Below, in pieces: positions 1 to 6,133 of a stretch of DNA of 17,255 bases. The notes beneath the pieces are model-generated. The model saw only the letters and a list, made by a program, of their open reading frames with translations, was not told the DNA's origin and did no database searches. Origin of the DNA: Promethearchaeota archaeon (GTDB lineage Archaea; Asgardarchaeota; Lokiarchaeia; Sigynarchaeales; SOKP01); NCBI GenBank assembly GCA_030605085.1, contig JAUWBH010000133.1, forward strand, positions 1 through 17,255. The letters run 5' to 3'. Position numbers and translations under genes: made by a program. Numbering within the stretch: the stretch's first letter is position 1; each line of letters opens with the position of its first letter.

Positions 1-269
1 TTATTTTTTACGAGGAAATTGTCGAATACAGCAATTTCTTACATAGTAGCAGATATAGAATTGATCGGAATACAGCGCATACGCTCTTCTTAATTACTAA
101 AAGAATTATAAATAAATTGAAATATACCTTGAGCAGTAACGGGTTAGATTATTTTAGATGATATCTGCTAAAAATTTTAATTTATTCTTATTTACAATTA
201 AGCTATAATTAGTTATGCGCGTAATCGTACAAAATAAGACAGATAAGGTGAAAAGAAATAACAAAATCT
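1..269. other. Left-edge region without a supported gene; inverted repeat and small hairpins
   Basis: I see no convincing coding frame here. A perfect 10-bp inverted repeat, TAGCAGATAT at 47-56 and ATATCTGCTA at 161-170, encloses about 104 bases. Inside it AGCG-CATA-CGCT forms a short hairpin. At the left edge AGGAAATTG and CAATTTCTT can pair around a ten-base loop. These could be parts of a structured RNA or leftovers of a mobile element. No promoter or product is evident, and the 10-bp match in AT-rich DNA is only modest evidence. Confidence 0.3.
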
Positions 270-551
270 TTAGAAATAGTCGTTGATAAAGTGTTTTTTA
301 GAAGAGATTTCTTGAAATCTTCTATCTTTACACATCCAGAAATTTTTGATCCGGGGTATGTTCCAAAAAAAGCTGAATAACAAATTTATTAATGTAAATT
401 CATCCCTGATTATTAAAACCTTCTTACTTGATAGTTGATCTTTCATTGGATTCAAAAATTGTTTGGCTTTAAAGTAATCTTCACCTTTCACAAAAAAGAA
501 AACAAACGGTTTACATATAATTATATTACTCGGGTGAATTTTTGTTCTCAA
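270..551 (-). CDS. Hypothetical protein, possibly a gene remnant
   Basis: A 93-residue reading frame from a TTG codon. The frame stays open a further 25 codons or so upstream (to about position 630) with no ATG or GTG. Composition is protein-like: a basic and aromatic sequence with a central stretch VLIIRDEFTLINLLFSFFW and a following NFWMCKDRRFQE. I do not recognise a family. No Shine-Dalgarno sequence is visible before the TTG. Either a leaderless small gene or the surviving part of a decayed one is possible, and chance openness cannot be excluded. Confidence 0.3.
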   Translation of the reverse strand: MRTKIHPSNIIICKPFVFFFVKGEDYFKAKQFLNPMKDQLSSKKVLIIRDEFTLINLLFSFFWNIPRIKNFWMCKDRRFQEISSKKHFINDYF

Positions 552-671
552 ATAAAAGAAATTATATAATTGAATCTCAATATTAGAAAAAACTTTCTTA
601 ATTTTTAAAAAAGTTCTCAGGAGAATTTTAGTTATTTAAATTTTCATCAAAATATGTGCGTTATACAAGGT

Positions 672-707
672 AAAAGAGAAAGAAGAGAAAGAAAAAAAAA
701 AGAAAAT
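672..707 (-). terminator. T-rich terminator after the small peptide gene
   Basis: Read on the minus strand, the DNA downstream of the gene ending at 738 becomes a polypyrimidine tract. It contains ten consecutive T (complement of A 692-701) followed by further T/C runs. Archaeal RNA polymerase terminates on T-tracts without a required hairpin, so this fits the end of the 738-854 transcript. Confidence 0.5.
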
Positions 708-737
708 AGACGATTCTATCAACAAATCGCAAGTTTT

Positions 738-854
738 TTAGGGTCCTCCCTCACCGCATCCAGGAATAGAAACACCTTGAGCGGCCATAGAAAGCCCGTA
801 TGCAACTGTTACAAGAACTGCAAGAGCCGTTAAAAGTTTTTTGTTTAAATCCAT
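738..854 (-). CDS. Small membrane or secreted peptide, 38 aa
   Basis: A short gene of 38 residues. It starts MDLNKK and is followed by an uninterrupted hydrophobic segment (about residues 7-25, LLTALAVLVTVAYGLSMAA). It ends in a short polar tail with a single cysteine, SIPGCGEGGP. This is the layout of a signal peptide with a very short mature part, or of a single-pass small membrane protein. The start is supported by an AGGTG Shine-Dalgarno element (860-864) six bases upstream, a TATA-like ATTTAAATAC (895-904), and a T-tract just after the stop. I do not recognise a family. A processed peptide, a pilin-like subunit or a toxin are all open possibilities. Confidence 0.65.
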   Translation of the reverse strand: MDLNKKLLTALAVLVTVAYGLSMAAQGVSIPGCGEGGP

Positions 855-894
855 ATCAACACCTGTTCGTGTGTTATTCACTATTTTTATATAT

Positions 895-904
895 GTATTT
901 AAAT
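895..904 (-). promoter_or_regulatory. TATA box of the small peptide gene
   Basis: On the minus strand the element reads ATTTAAATAC. Its position would place transcription start near 870, leaving a short leader that still contains the AGGTG ribosome binding site at 860-864. A second TATA-like element (TATATAAAAATAG, 881-893) lies closer to the gene and would cut into that leader. Confidence 0.45.
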
Positions 905-1044
905 GCCTCTTTTTTTAACAAAATACATATAATGAATTTTCGCGATCATTATAAATATATATCTTTTAATTTTCTATGCATCTTTCTCATGAAACTATCG
1001 ATTTTATATAGACAAAAGAGCTGTAAAATAAAAATCATTTTTTA

Positions 1045-1410
1045 TTAGCTATTTTTTTTCGTAGGTTCTTTTTCTCGTGGCGCTCTTGCTACGACTTCTA
1101 TATAGACCTTTAAATGATTCTCATAAGTCCACTTTTCCCTTCTCACAACATCAATAGATATATTCAAGTATAAAGTAGTTTGTATCTGAGTAATCTTTCC
1201 TCTAATGACACAATCAACAATGGGTGTTTCTTGTTTAGTGAATTTGTCGGTATATTTTCCTATTACTGTAATATACAAACTATCGTCCTTAATGAGCTGG
1301 TATATGTCCCTAATGTTAGTATCAAGGGTGATCCTCAACGGAGCAAAACCATCATCTCTTTTTCTACCAGCTCGAGTCAATTTGACTCGAAAAGATCTCT
1401 TTTCTTTCAT
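1045..1410 (-). CDS. Hypothetical protein, beta-rich, 121 aa
   Basis: A 121-residue soluble protein starting MKEKRSFRVK. Alternating hydrophobic and polar residues run through FRVKLTRAG, APLRITLD, SLYITVIGKY, IVDCVIRGKI, TLYLNISIDVV and LKVYIEVVARAP, suggesting six or so beta strands, as in a small barrel. The C-terminus is strongly basic (PREKEPTKKNS). A strongly basic N-terminal part (RKRDD) could contact nucleic acid, but this is speculation. The ATG lies just downstream of a TATA-like stretch. The first codons contain a perfect palindrome (1373-1389). No family was recognised. Confidence 0.6.
   Translation of the reverse strand: MKEKRSFRVKLTRAGRKRDDGFAPLRITLDTNIRDIYQLIKDDSLYITVIGKYTDKFTKQETPIVDCVIRGKITQIQTTLYLNISIDVVRREKWTYENHLKVYIEVVARAPREKEPTKKNS
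1373..1389. repeat. 17-bp palindrome in the start of the 1045-1410 gene
   Basis: CGAGTCAA and TTGACTCG face each other across one T, a perfect 8-bp inverted repeat lying over codons 8-13 of the minus-strand gene. It could be an operator for autoregulation or an RNA hairpin near the start codon. Confidence 0.4.
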
Positions 1411-1519
1411 ATATCATCTTTCTTTAAAATATACTTTATATATATAAATTTTATGTAAATTTAAATTTTATTTAACGATAAATTTGAACTATTTATTATT
1501 AACATCGATATTTTATGCA

Positions 1520-1550
1520 ATAAAATGCTTAAATTTAAATATAAAATGCT
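1520..1550. repeat. Direct repeat ATAAAATGCT x2, 21-bp period
   Basis: Two identical 10-base units start at 1520 and 1541, two helical turns apart, so both would face the same side of DNA. The first unit also forms the right arm of an inverted repeat with ATTTTAT at 1510-1516. Protein binding sites for an Orc1/Cdc6 protein or the neighbouring winged-helix regulator are plausible. Confidence 0.45.
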
Positions 1551-1557
1551 ATTCGAG

Positions 1558-1571
1558 ATATTTCGAAATAT
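1558..1571. repeat. 14-bp perfect palindrome ATATTTCGAAATAT
   Basis: A self-complementary 14-mer. A related palindrome (GAAATATTTC) occurs about 80 bases further right. It could be an operator for a dimeric regulator. Confidence 0.4.
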
Positions 1572-1662
1572 TGCCCACCATTTTCTTTATATATTATGAA
1601 AAAACTTAAATATATATGGTAAAATAATTAGTAATGTGTAGAAAAATTTAGAAATATTTCAT

Positions 1663-1670
1663 TATAAATA
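1663..1670 (+). promoter_or_regulatory. TATA box upstream of the mini orc1/cdc6 remnant
   Basis: TATAAATA would set transcription start near 1690. This is just upstream of a purine-rich ribosome-binding-like stretch (AAAGGCGGT, 1695-1703) and the ATG at 1706. It probably drives both the broken mini-gene and orc1/cdc6 at 2047. Confidence 0.4.
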
Positions 1671-1705
1671 AATAATCTTTTTGTCGAGCTCGTAAAGGCG
1701 GTTGG

Positions 1706-2027
1706 ATGGTGATTACAAATAAAAGATCTGTTCAAAAATATTGATAAAAAAGAGACGCTGTTTAAAGACGAAAGAACTCTAAGTAAAGATTTTGTACCAG
1801 AGATACTACCAGGTAGAGATAAAGTAGATTTTGGGTTAATATTAAGGTTTTACCACTCCTATTGTGAACAATATAATCAAGAACCCATAGATTCCACAGT
1901 ACTGTGGAATTTTCTGCGAAATTTTGAAAATGGGGGGGGACTTGAATTAAAAATACAAATAGATGATCAACGGTTACTTAAACGCCTAAGCAAACAGAGT
2001 ATTGAGATATTTAAACACAAAAAATAA
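1706..2027 (+). pseudogene. Internally deleted and frameshifted Orc1/Cdc6 paralogue without AAA+ domain
   Basis: From 1713 to 2027 one frame is open for about 104 codons but has no usual start. An ATG at 1706 with an upstream AAAGGCGGT lies one base out of frame. Removing one A from the run at 1721-1724 would join them. The N-terminal part (DLFKNIDKKETLFKDERTL, then DFVPEILPGR) closely matches residues 4-34 of the intact Orc1/Cdc6 encoded from 2047. The rest (ILRFYHSYCEQ, then VLWNFLRNFENGGGLEL) matches the winged-helix region of the same protein (ILKFYHILCEK, then QLWSYLQEYKKEGLILM). About 285 residues, the whole ATPase core, are absent. It ends 19 bases before the orc1/cdc6 start. It is either a decayed duplicate or, if the frameshift is a sequencing error, a small DNA-binding derivative. 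Confidence 0.8.
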
Positions 2028-2046
2028 CAAAGAGTAAAGATTTAAG

Positions 2047-3294
2047 ATGAATACTGATCTGTTCAAGGACACATTAAAAAAACCTTCAATATTCAAAGAT
2101 GAGAGTAAACTTGATATCAATTTTGTACCAGACCGATTACCTCATCGGAATAAAGAACTATCTTTATTATCTCAGCTATTTTTAACGCTTTTAACAAATC
2201 CAAACTTAGTCTCAAGAAATATTTTGATAACTGGAAAAACGGGAATAGGTAAGACAGTAACAGTAAAATATTTTGGGAAAATGTTGGAAAATGCCTCAAA
2301 GGAGAGAGGAATCTTAATTAAATATATCCATATAAATTGTAGAAAAGAACATACAAGTTATAGGGTTTTAATAAAAATTATTCGAACCTTAGATAAAAGC
2401 TTTCCAAAAAGAGGATATTCTCCTCAAGATCTTTTAGAAATTATAACTGATTTCCTTAATGTCAAGAATTCACACCTTTTAATTGTATTGGATGAATTAA
2501 GTTATCTCATAAATAGCGACAACGATTTGATATACTCACTAACTCGGATAAATGATGATTCTATTAATATGCCGCAGAGATTGTCTATTATTGGAATTGT
2601 AAGAGATATTTCTTGTTTAAATAATCTAGATATAAGTACACTAAATTCCTTTCAAAATACTATTATAAAGTTTGATCCTTATACTAAAAAGCAAATCTTT
2701 GAGATTTTAAAATATAGAGCAGAAATCAGTTTGAAACAGAACGCGATTTCAGACAGATTAATTAAAATGATCTCTGAGATCGTTCATTCTAAAGGAGACA
2801 TTAGATATGGGTTAAATCTAATATGGAAAGCAGGGAAGATTTCCGAAAATTTGGGCTTAAAAACAATTTCATCTAAATGCGTAGATCATGTTAATCAAGA
2901 ATTAGCTTCTTTTTCAATTATGGATGTATTAAAATATATGTCATCTCAAAAATTAATATATTTGCTCGCCATTGTAAATGCGTTAAAAAAGAGTCCCAAT
3001 ATCAAGATCTCTTTGGTTGAAATTCTCAAATTCTATCATATATTATGTGAGAAGTTAGGTCTAACGCCTCGATCGCATTCACAACTATGGAGTTATTTAC
3101 AAGAATACAAAAAAGAAGGTTTAATTTTAATGTGTATACAAAGTAGAAACATTAGAGGTCGGCGAGCGTTAATCGAAATCAATAATGTTATACTTCCAGA
3201 GTTTGAAAAAATAATTACATTTCTTTTAAATTTAAAAGGTACAAAAATAAAAATATCAAAGCAATGGGATTTGAGAAATTTATTAAAAGTATAG
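2047..3294 (+). CDS. cdc6: Orc1/Cdc6 family replication initiator
   Basis: Orc1/Cdc6 proteins bind archaeal origins and help load the MCM helicase. This 415-residue protein has the usual length and order. The N-terminal signature is FKDESKLDINFVPDRLPHR (16-34). Walker A is GKTGIGKT (63-70) and Walker B is LIVLDE (145-150). The sensor-2 helix is GDIRYGLNLIWKAG (250-263, with R253), and a C-terminal winged helix spans about 300-395. Oddities: the sensor-1 strand reads IIGIVRD where the family usually has GxxND, and the arginine-finger segment after LD (193-205) shows no arginine. ATP binding therefore looks intact, but hydrolysis may be altered. The end overlaps the next gene by 31 bases. A truncated paralogue lies immediately upstream. 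The family call is certain; whether it is the main chromosomal initiator or a secondary copy is not. Confidence 0.93.
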   Translation: MNTDLFKDTLKKPSIFKDESKLDINFVPDRLPHRNKELSLLSQLFLTLLTNPNLVSRNILITGKTGIGKTVTVKYFGKMLENASKERGILIKYIHINCRKEHTSYRVLIKIIRTLDKSFPKRGYSPQDLLEIITDFLNVKNSHLLIVLDELSYLINSDNDLIYSLTRINDDSINMPQRLSIIGIVRDISCLNNLDISTLNSFQNTIIKFDPYTKKQIFEILKYRAEISLKQNAISDRLIKMISEIVHSKGDIRYGLNLIWKAGKISENLGLKTISSKCVDHVNQELASFSIMDVLKYMSSQKLIYLLAIVNALKKSPNIKISLVEILKFYHILCEKLGLTPRSHSQLWSYLQEYKKEGLILMCIQSRNIRGRRALIEINNVILPEFEKIITFLLNLKGTKIKISKQWDLRNLLKV

Positions 3295-3581
3295 ATAATA
3301 CGCAAAAAGAGAGATATTTAATCGAAGACATATTAGGATCTAAAGCGAGAATTAAAATATTAAAAATTTTAGCATTAAAAGGTGAATTAAACATATCATC
3401 AATTATTTCTAAATCAAGATTAAACCATTCTAATGCAATAAAACACCTTAATTTTTTAAAATCATTGGATTTAATACAAGAGAAAAGATTTGGGCGTATA
3501 AGAATTTATAGATACCGGGACGAAAATATAAAAGCTAGGAGTCTAAAGAAATTAATTGAAATTTGGGAGGAGGAATATTAA
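3264..3581 (+). CDS. Winged helix-turn-helix regulator, ArsR/MarR-like
   Basis: A 105-residue protein with one winged-helix domain at about residues 22-88. SKARIKILKILALKGE is the first helix, NISSIISKSRLNHSNAIKHLNFLKSLDLI is the turn and recognition helix, and EKRFGRIRIYRYRD is the wing. A short N-terminal helix and an acidic C-terminal helix (LIEIWEEEY) may dimerise it. It probably represses or activates genes by binding DNA. The ATG at 3264 lies inside the end of orc1/cdc6, so the two are translationally linked. Its stop shares one base with the ATG of the next gene. The target is unknown. The palindromes upstream of the locus are candidate sites. Confidence 0.8.
   Translation: MGFEKFIKSIDNTQKERYLIEDILGSKARIKILKILALKGELNISSIISKSRLNHSNAIKHLNFLKSLDLIQEKRFGRIRIYRYRDENIKARSLKKLIEIWEEEY
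3565..3573 (+). promoter_or_regulatory. Shine-Dalgarno GGGAGGAGG that fixes the Nif3-like start
   Basis: A strong ribosome binding site lies within the last codons of the winged-helix gene, seven bases before ATG 3581. It argues for that ATG and against an earlier in-frame TTG at 3563, which lies within or before the site. Confidence 0.75.
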
Positions 3582-4402
3582 TGTTCTTGGAAGAAATTAT
3601 AAAATATCTAGAAAGAGATATATGCCCAAAAAAGTATCGCACAAATGATAGAATCTATGGTCTTCATTATGGCGGAAGGCAAAATAGAAAATATTTTCGA
3701 AAAATTATGATTACCTTGACCTTAAGCAAAGAAGCAATTCGTTTCGCTCGTGATAATAAGATTTATTTGATAATTTCTAGATACGGGTTAATGGGGAACC
3801 CAATTCGTAAGCTTGATTATGTATTGTCTAAAAAGACAGCCATATTGACGAAAAACCACATTATATATGTGCTAGGTAGTGCCTTTATTAACAGTATTTA
3901 TGGAGTATCGAATAAAATCTTACGTCTTTTAAATTTGAAAACCTTAGAAACGAATGGTATTCTTTTTGTTAAAAATAAGCGCAACGAGAAAATCCCACTT
4001 GGACGATTCGCTTATCCAATGGAATATACTCAGAGAGAGTGTGAAATTCATTTAAGGGACTTATTGATTCGAGCAAGACAAAATTTTGGTGAAGAACAGG
4101 TTTTATCAGCAGGTTATAATCTAAATCAAGTAATTGAAAAAATATTAGTGATGGGGATGGAATCTCCTCAAAGAAAAGTTGTTGAGAAAGCTTTTAATTT
4201 TCAAAGATTCGATCTATTAATTTCAGGGAAAATAACCTTGGACATTATTAATTTTTTGATAGATAGGAATGTGTCTGTTATCGACATTCCTATCTATCGA
4301 GTCGAGTACGAAGCCTTGAGAGATTTGAACAATTTTCTGAGCCTTGAATACCCAAATGATGAATTTCTCTTTTATGAACCAAAAGATTTGTTTATAAAAT
4401 AA
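3581..4402 (+). CDS. Divergent Nif3-like (DUF34/YbgI) protein lacking metal ligands
   Basis: 273 residues. The layout follows the Nif3/YbgI family, which forms ring-shaped hexamers with a two-metal site and is of debated function. Visible parallels are DRIYGLHYGG (family DNxGLQVG) at 23-32, KIMITLTLSKEAIRFA (41-56), IYLIISRYGL (family DLIITHHPL) at 61-70, IIYVLGSAFINSIYGVSN (family YAAHTNLDxAxGGVN) at 94-111, DLLISGKITLDI (family DxYITGE) at 211-222, and IYRVEYEAL (family GHYxTE) at 238-246. The His-His pair is Ser-Arg and the other His/Asp ligands are gone; only the C-terminal Glu seems kept. It is therefore probably not a metal enzyme and may be structural or regulatory. Its place between a replication initiator, a DNA-binding regulator and TFB is striking. 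The family call rests on motif spacing and is not certain. Confidence 0.65.
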   Translation: MFLEEIIKYLERDICPKKYRTNDRIYGLHYGGRQNRKYFRKIMITLTLSKEAIRFARDNKIYLIISRYGLMGNPIRKLDYVLSKKTAILTKNHIIYVLGSAFINSIYGVSNKILRLLNLKTLETNGILFVKNKRNEKIPLGRFAYPMEYTQRECEIHLRDLLIRARQNFGEEQVLSAGYNLNQVIEKILVMGMESPQRKVVEKAFNFQRFDLLISGKITLDIINFLIDRNVSVIDIPIYRVEYEALRDLNNFLSLEYPNDEFLFYEPKDLFIK

Positions 4403-4437
4403 TAATAAAGAAAATCAAATAAGAAAGGAATAAAAAA

Positions 4438-5376
4438 ATGAGTGAAAATTGTCCTGAGTGCAATAATGATGTTCTAATTCTTGACGAATCTCGAGGTGAA
4501 ATTATCTGTAAAATATGTGGATTAGTGTTAAATCAAAGAATTATAGATCCTGGACCCGAATGGCGCGCGTTCAATTCAGAAGAGGTGAATCGGAGAACAA
4601 GAACCGGTCCGCCAATTAATCCGATGCTCCCCTATAATGGGTTATCGACGGAATTTAAGCCAAACAAAGATTCGTCTGGAAAGACTATGACTCCAAAAGA
4701 GAAATCGAAGTTTTCCCGTCTGAGTAAGTGGCAGAATAGAACAAAGAACATTTCTGTTTACAGAAATCTAAGAGAGAATTTACCATATTTGAGGAACCTT
4801 TGTAATCAATTAGATTTAGGCCCCCAATTAGTTGGATGGACGGAATTTCTATACAAAAAAGTGTTAAAAGCAAAAATACAAGTAGGAAGATCCAATAAAT
4901 TGACAATGGTAGGATGCTTGTTTATCGTGGCATGTAAAAGATTTCCAACTACCGATCTCAAAGAAATTCTACAACATGTTAATGATGAGAAGATAACAGA
5001 AAAGAAGGTTTATCGTATCTATGGAATAATTGTAAGAACATTAAATCTTAAAATAAAGACCGCTTTACCTAAAGATTTACTGTCTTACTATTCGTCAAAA
5101 CTAAATTTATCAACACAGGTCACAAGAGCGACATTAGAATTGTTGAATTTGATAGAAAAATACCCGTTAATTTTCATAGGAAAGTGTCCCAGAGGTGTTT
5201 TAGCAGGAGCATTGTACCTTACATGCCTAAATTCAGAAAGACGATCCCAAGAAGAGATTGGAGATCGTTTAAGCGTAACACAACCTACTATCCATAAACG
5301 TACTGATGATATTAGGTATGTTCTCGAAGCAAACAAAGTGATGGGAGAACAAAAAATTATTTTGAAAGCTGTTTAA
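4438..5376 (+). CDS. tfb: Transcription initiation factor B (TFB)
   Basis: TFB bridges TBP-bound promoter DNA and RNA polymerase, and is the archaeal TFIIB. The 312-residue protein has an N-terminal zinc ribbon with C5, C8, C24 and C27 (CPEC and CKIC). A B-reader/linker region follows (EWRAFNSEEVNRRTRTGPP, 41-59). Two cyclin folds come next, at about 105-205 and 212-305; the second contains the helix-turn-helix QEEIGDRLSVTQPTIHKR (271-288) that reads the BRE. Length is normal. It sits 35 bases after the Nif3-like gene and only two bases before the next gene. Many archaea carry several TFBs, and this copy could be one serving a subset of promoters. The family assignment is secure. Confidence 0.95.
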   Translation: MSENCPECNNDVLILDESRGEIICKICGLVLNQRIIDPGPEWRAFNSEEVNRRTRTGPPINPMLPYNGLSTEFKPNKDSSGKTMTPKEKSKFSRLSKWQNRTKNISVYRNLRENLPYLRNLCNQLDLGPQLVGWTEFLYKKVLKAKIQVGRSNKLTMVGCLFIVACKRFPTTDLKEILQHVNDEKITEKKVYRIYGIIVRTLNLKIKTALPKDLLSYYSSKLNLSTQVTRATLELLNLIEKYPLIFIGKCPRGVLAGALYLTCLNSERRSQEEIGDRLSVTQPTIHKRTDDIRYVLEANKVMGEQKIILKAV

Positions 5377-5378
5377 AA

Positions 5379-6044
5379 ATGTCTTCGTTAATTTCCAATA
5401 CTAGTTTAATATATCTGTTTGTTATATTGTTCTATTGTCTTTATTTGGATTTGAAACGTAGGTCAATATCAAATAGTTATTTTAAAATATTTTATTTTTT
5501 TGAAGCGGTATTAATTCTAACAGATTTAATTCTTTTTCCAAAGGAATTTATAGACTTTTTTATATATAAATTATTGATAGTGTCTTTAGTGTTCTTAATT
5601 TGTATCTTGTTATTCTATTTAAAAGCTTTGGGGGGATCTGACGGCAAATTAATTATTTTTGTGTTTATCGGTTTACCAATTAGGTTTTTAAGCCTTTTTG
5701 CCGTCTTCGTCTTCTTTTTTTGTTTCTTTTTATTTTATTGCTGTCTGTATTTGCTTGTGTTCTTTTACAACAAAATCAGTAGAAATAAAAAATCGTTTAA
5801 GATTTTATTTAAATGTCAATGCAAAATGTCATTCATTAAACGATTTGAAATCCAAAGTGGATATCGTTTTAAAGATTTGTCAAATGTGCACAATAATCAA
5901 AAAGACAAGTTTGTTTTTAAACCAACGATATTGGCATTCAACGATTCTAAACATAAAATCCAGATTTTATGTCACTATAAACCTCCGCTCGTACTTTCAT
6001 GCCTTCTATCATCCTTTTTTATGCTGATCTTTTTTATGCTCTAA
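5379..6044 (+). CDS. Prepilin/preflagellin peptidase-like aspartic membrane protease (A24 family)
   Basis: 221 residues, strongly hydrophobic, with about six membrane segments: roughly 9-24, 38-54, 62-82, 91-100, 104-130 and a last one at 203-221. Family A24 peptidases cut the class III signal peptide from type IV pilins and archaellins, using two aspartates on the cytoplasmic side. Both are visible: D24 in YLDLKRRSISN (compare the family D-x-K-x-R-x-I-x-N pattern) and D88 in GGSDGK (family GxGD, archaeal GGADAK). A basic hydrophilic loop (about 131-200) separates the last helix, as in archaeal FlaK/PibD proteins. It starts two bases after the tfb stop, suggesting co-translation. No pilin gene is visible nearby, although the 738-854 peptide could be considered a substrate. 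Confidence 0.75.
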   Translation: MSSLISNTSLIYLFVILFYCLYLDLKRRSISNSYFKIFYFFEAVLILTDLILFPKEFIDFFIYKLLIVSLVFLICILLFYLKALGGSDGKLIIFVFIGLPIRFLSLFAVFVFFFCFFLFYCCLYLLVFFYNKISRNKKSFKILFKCQCKMSFIKRFEIQSGYRFKDLSNVHNNQKDKFVFKPTILAFNDSKHKIQILCHYKPPLVLSCLLSSFFMLIFFML

Positions 6045-6060
6045 TTTATTACATAATATA

Positions 6061-6081
6061 TGGACATACATAATATGTCCA
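6061..6081. terminator. Hairpin between convergent genes
   Basis: TGGACATA and TATGTCCA form a perfect 8-bp stem with loop CATAA, followed on the plus strand by a T-rich stretch. It lies between the ends of the plus-strand protease gene (6044) and the minus-strand membrane gene (6134) and may end either transcript. Confidence 0.55.
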
Positions 6082-6133
6082 GATTTGGGTATATTTTTAA
6101 TAACTGTCTAGAATTTAGAACAATGCAGATTTC

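Larger units (their letters stand above)
1411..1705. other. AT-rich intergenic region upstream of the orc1/cdc6 locus; possible origin or control region
   Basis: About 295 bases with no gene. It holds a 7-bp inverted repeat (ATTTTAT 1510-1516, ATAAAAT 1520-1526), a 10-bp direct repeat with 21-base spacing (ATAAAATGCT at 1520-1529 and 1541-1550), a 14-bp perfect palindrome ATATTTCGAAATAT (1558-1571), a second palindrome GAAATATTTC nearby, and runs of TTTAAATTTAAA type. Archaeal origins often lie beside orc1/cdc6 and combine AT-rich unwinding DNA with repeats. I do not see the classical origin recognition box sequence, so an origin is a hypothesis only. Confidence 0.4.

Noticed and set aside
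800..1048. Plus-strand frame of 82 codons opposite the small peptide gene
   Set aside because: It is antisense to the better supported 738-854 gene, has no ribosome binding site, and its later half is low-complexity AT-rich sequence.
1180..1458. Two plus-strand frames over the 1045-1410 gene
   Set aside because: They are antisense to the beta-rich protein, overlap each other in different frames, and their composition is not protein-like.
5698..6027. Second plus-strand frame inside the prepilin-peptidase gene
   Set aside because: It is a frame shadow; the protease frame carries both catalytic aspartates.
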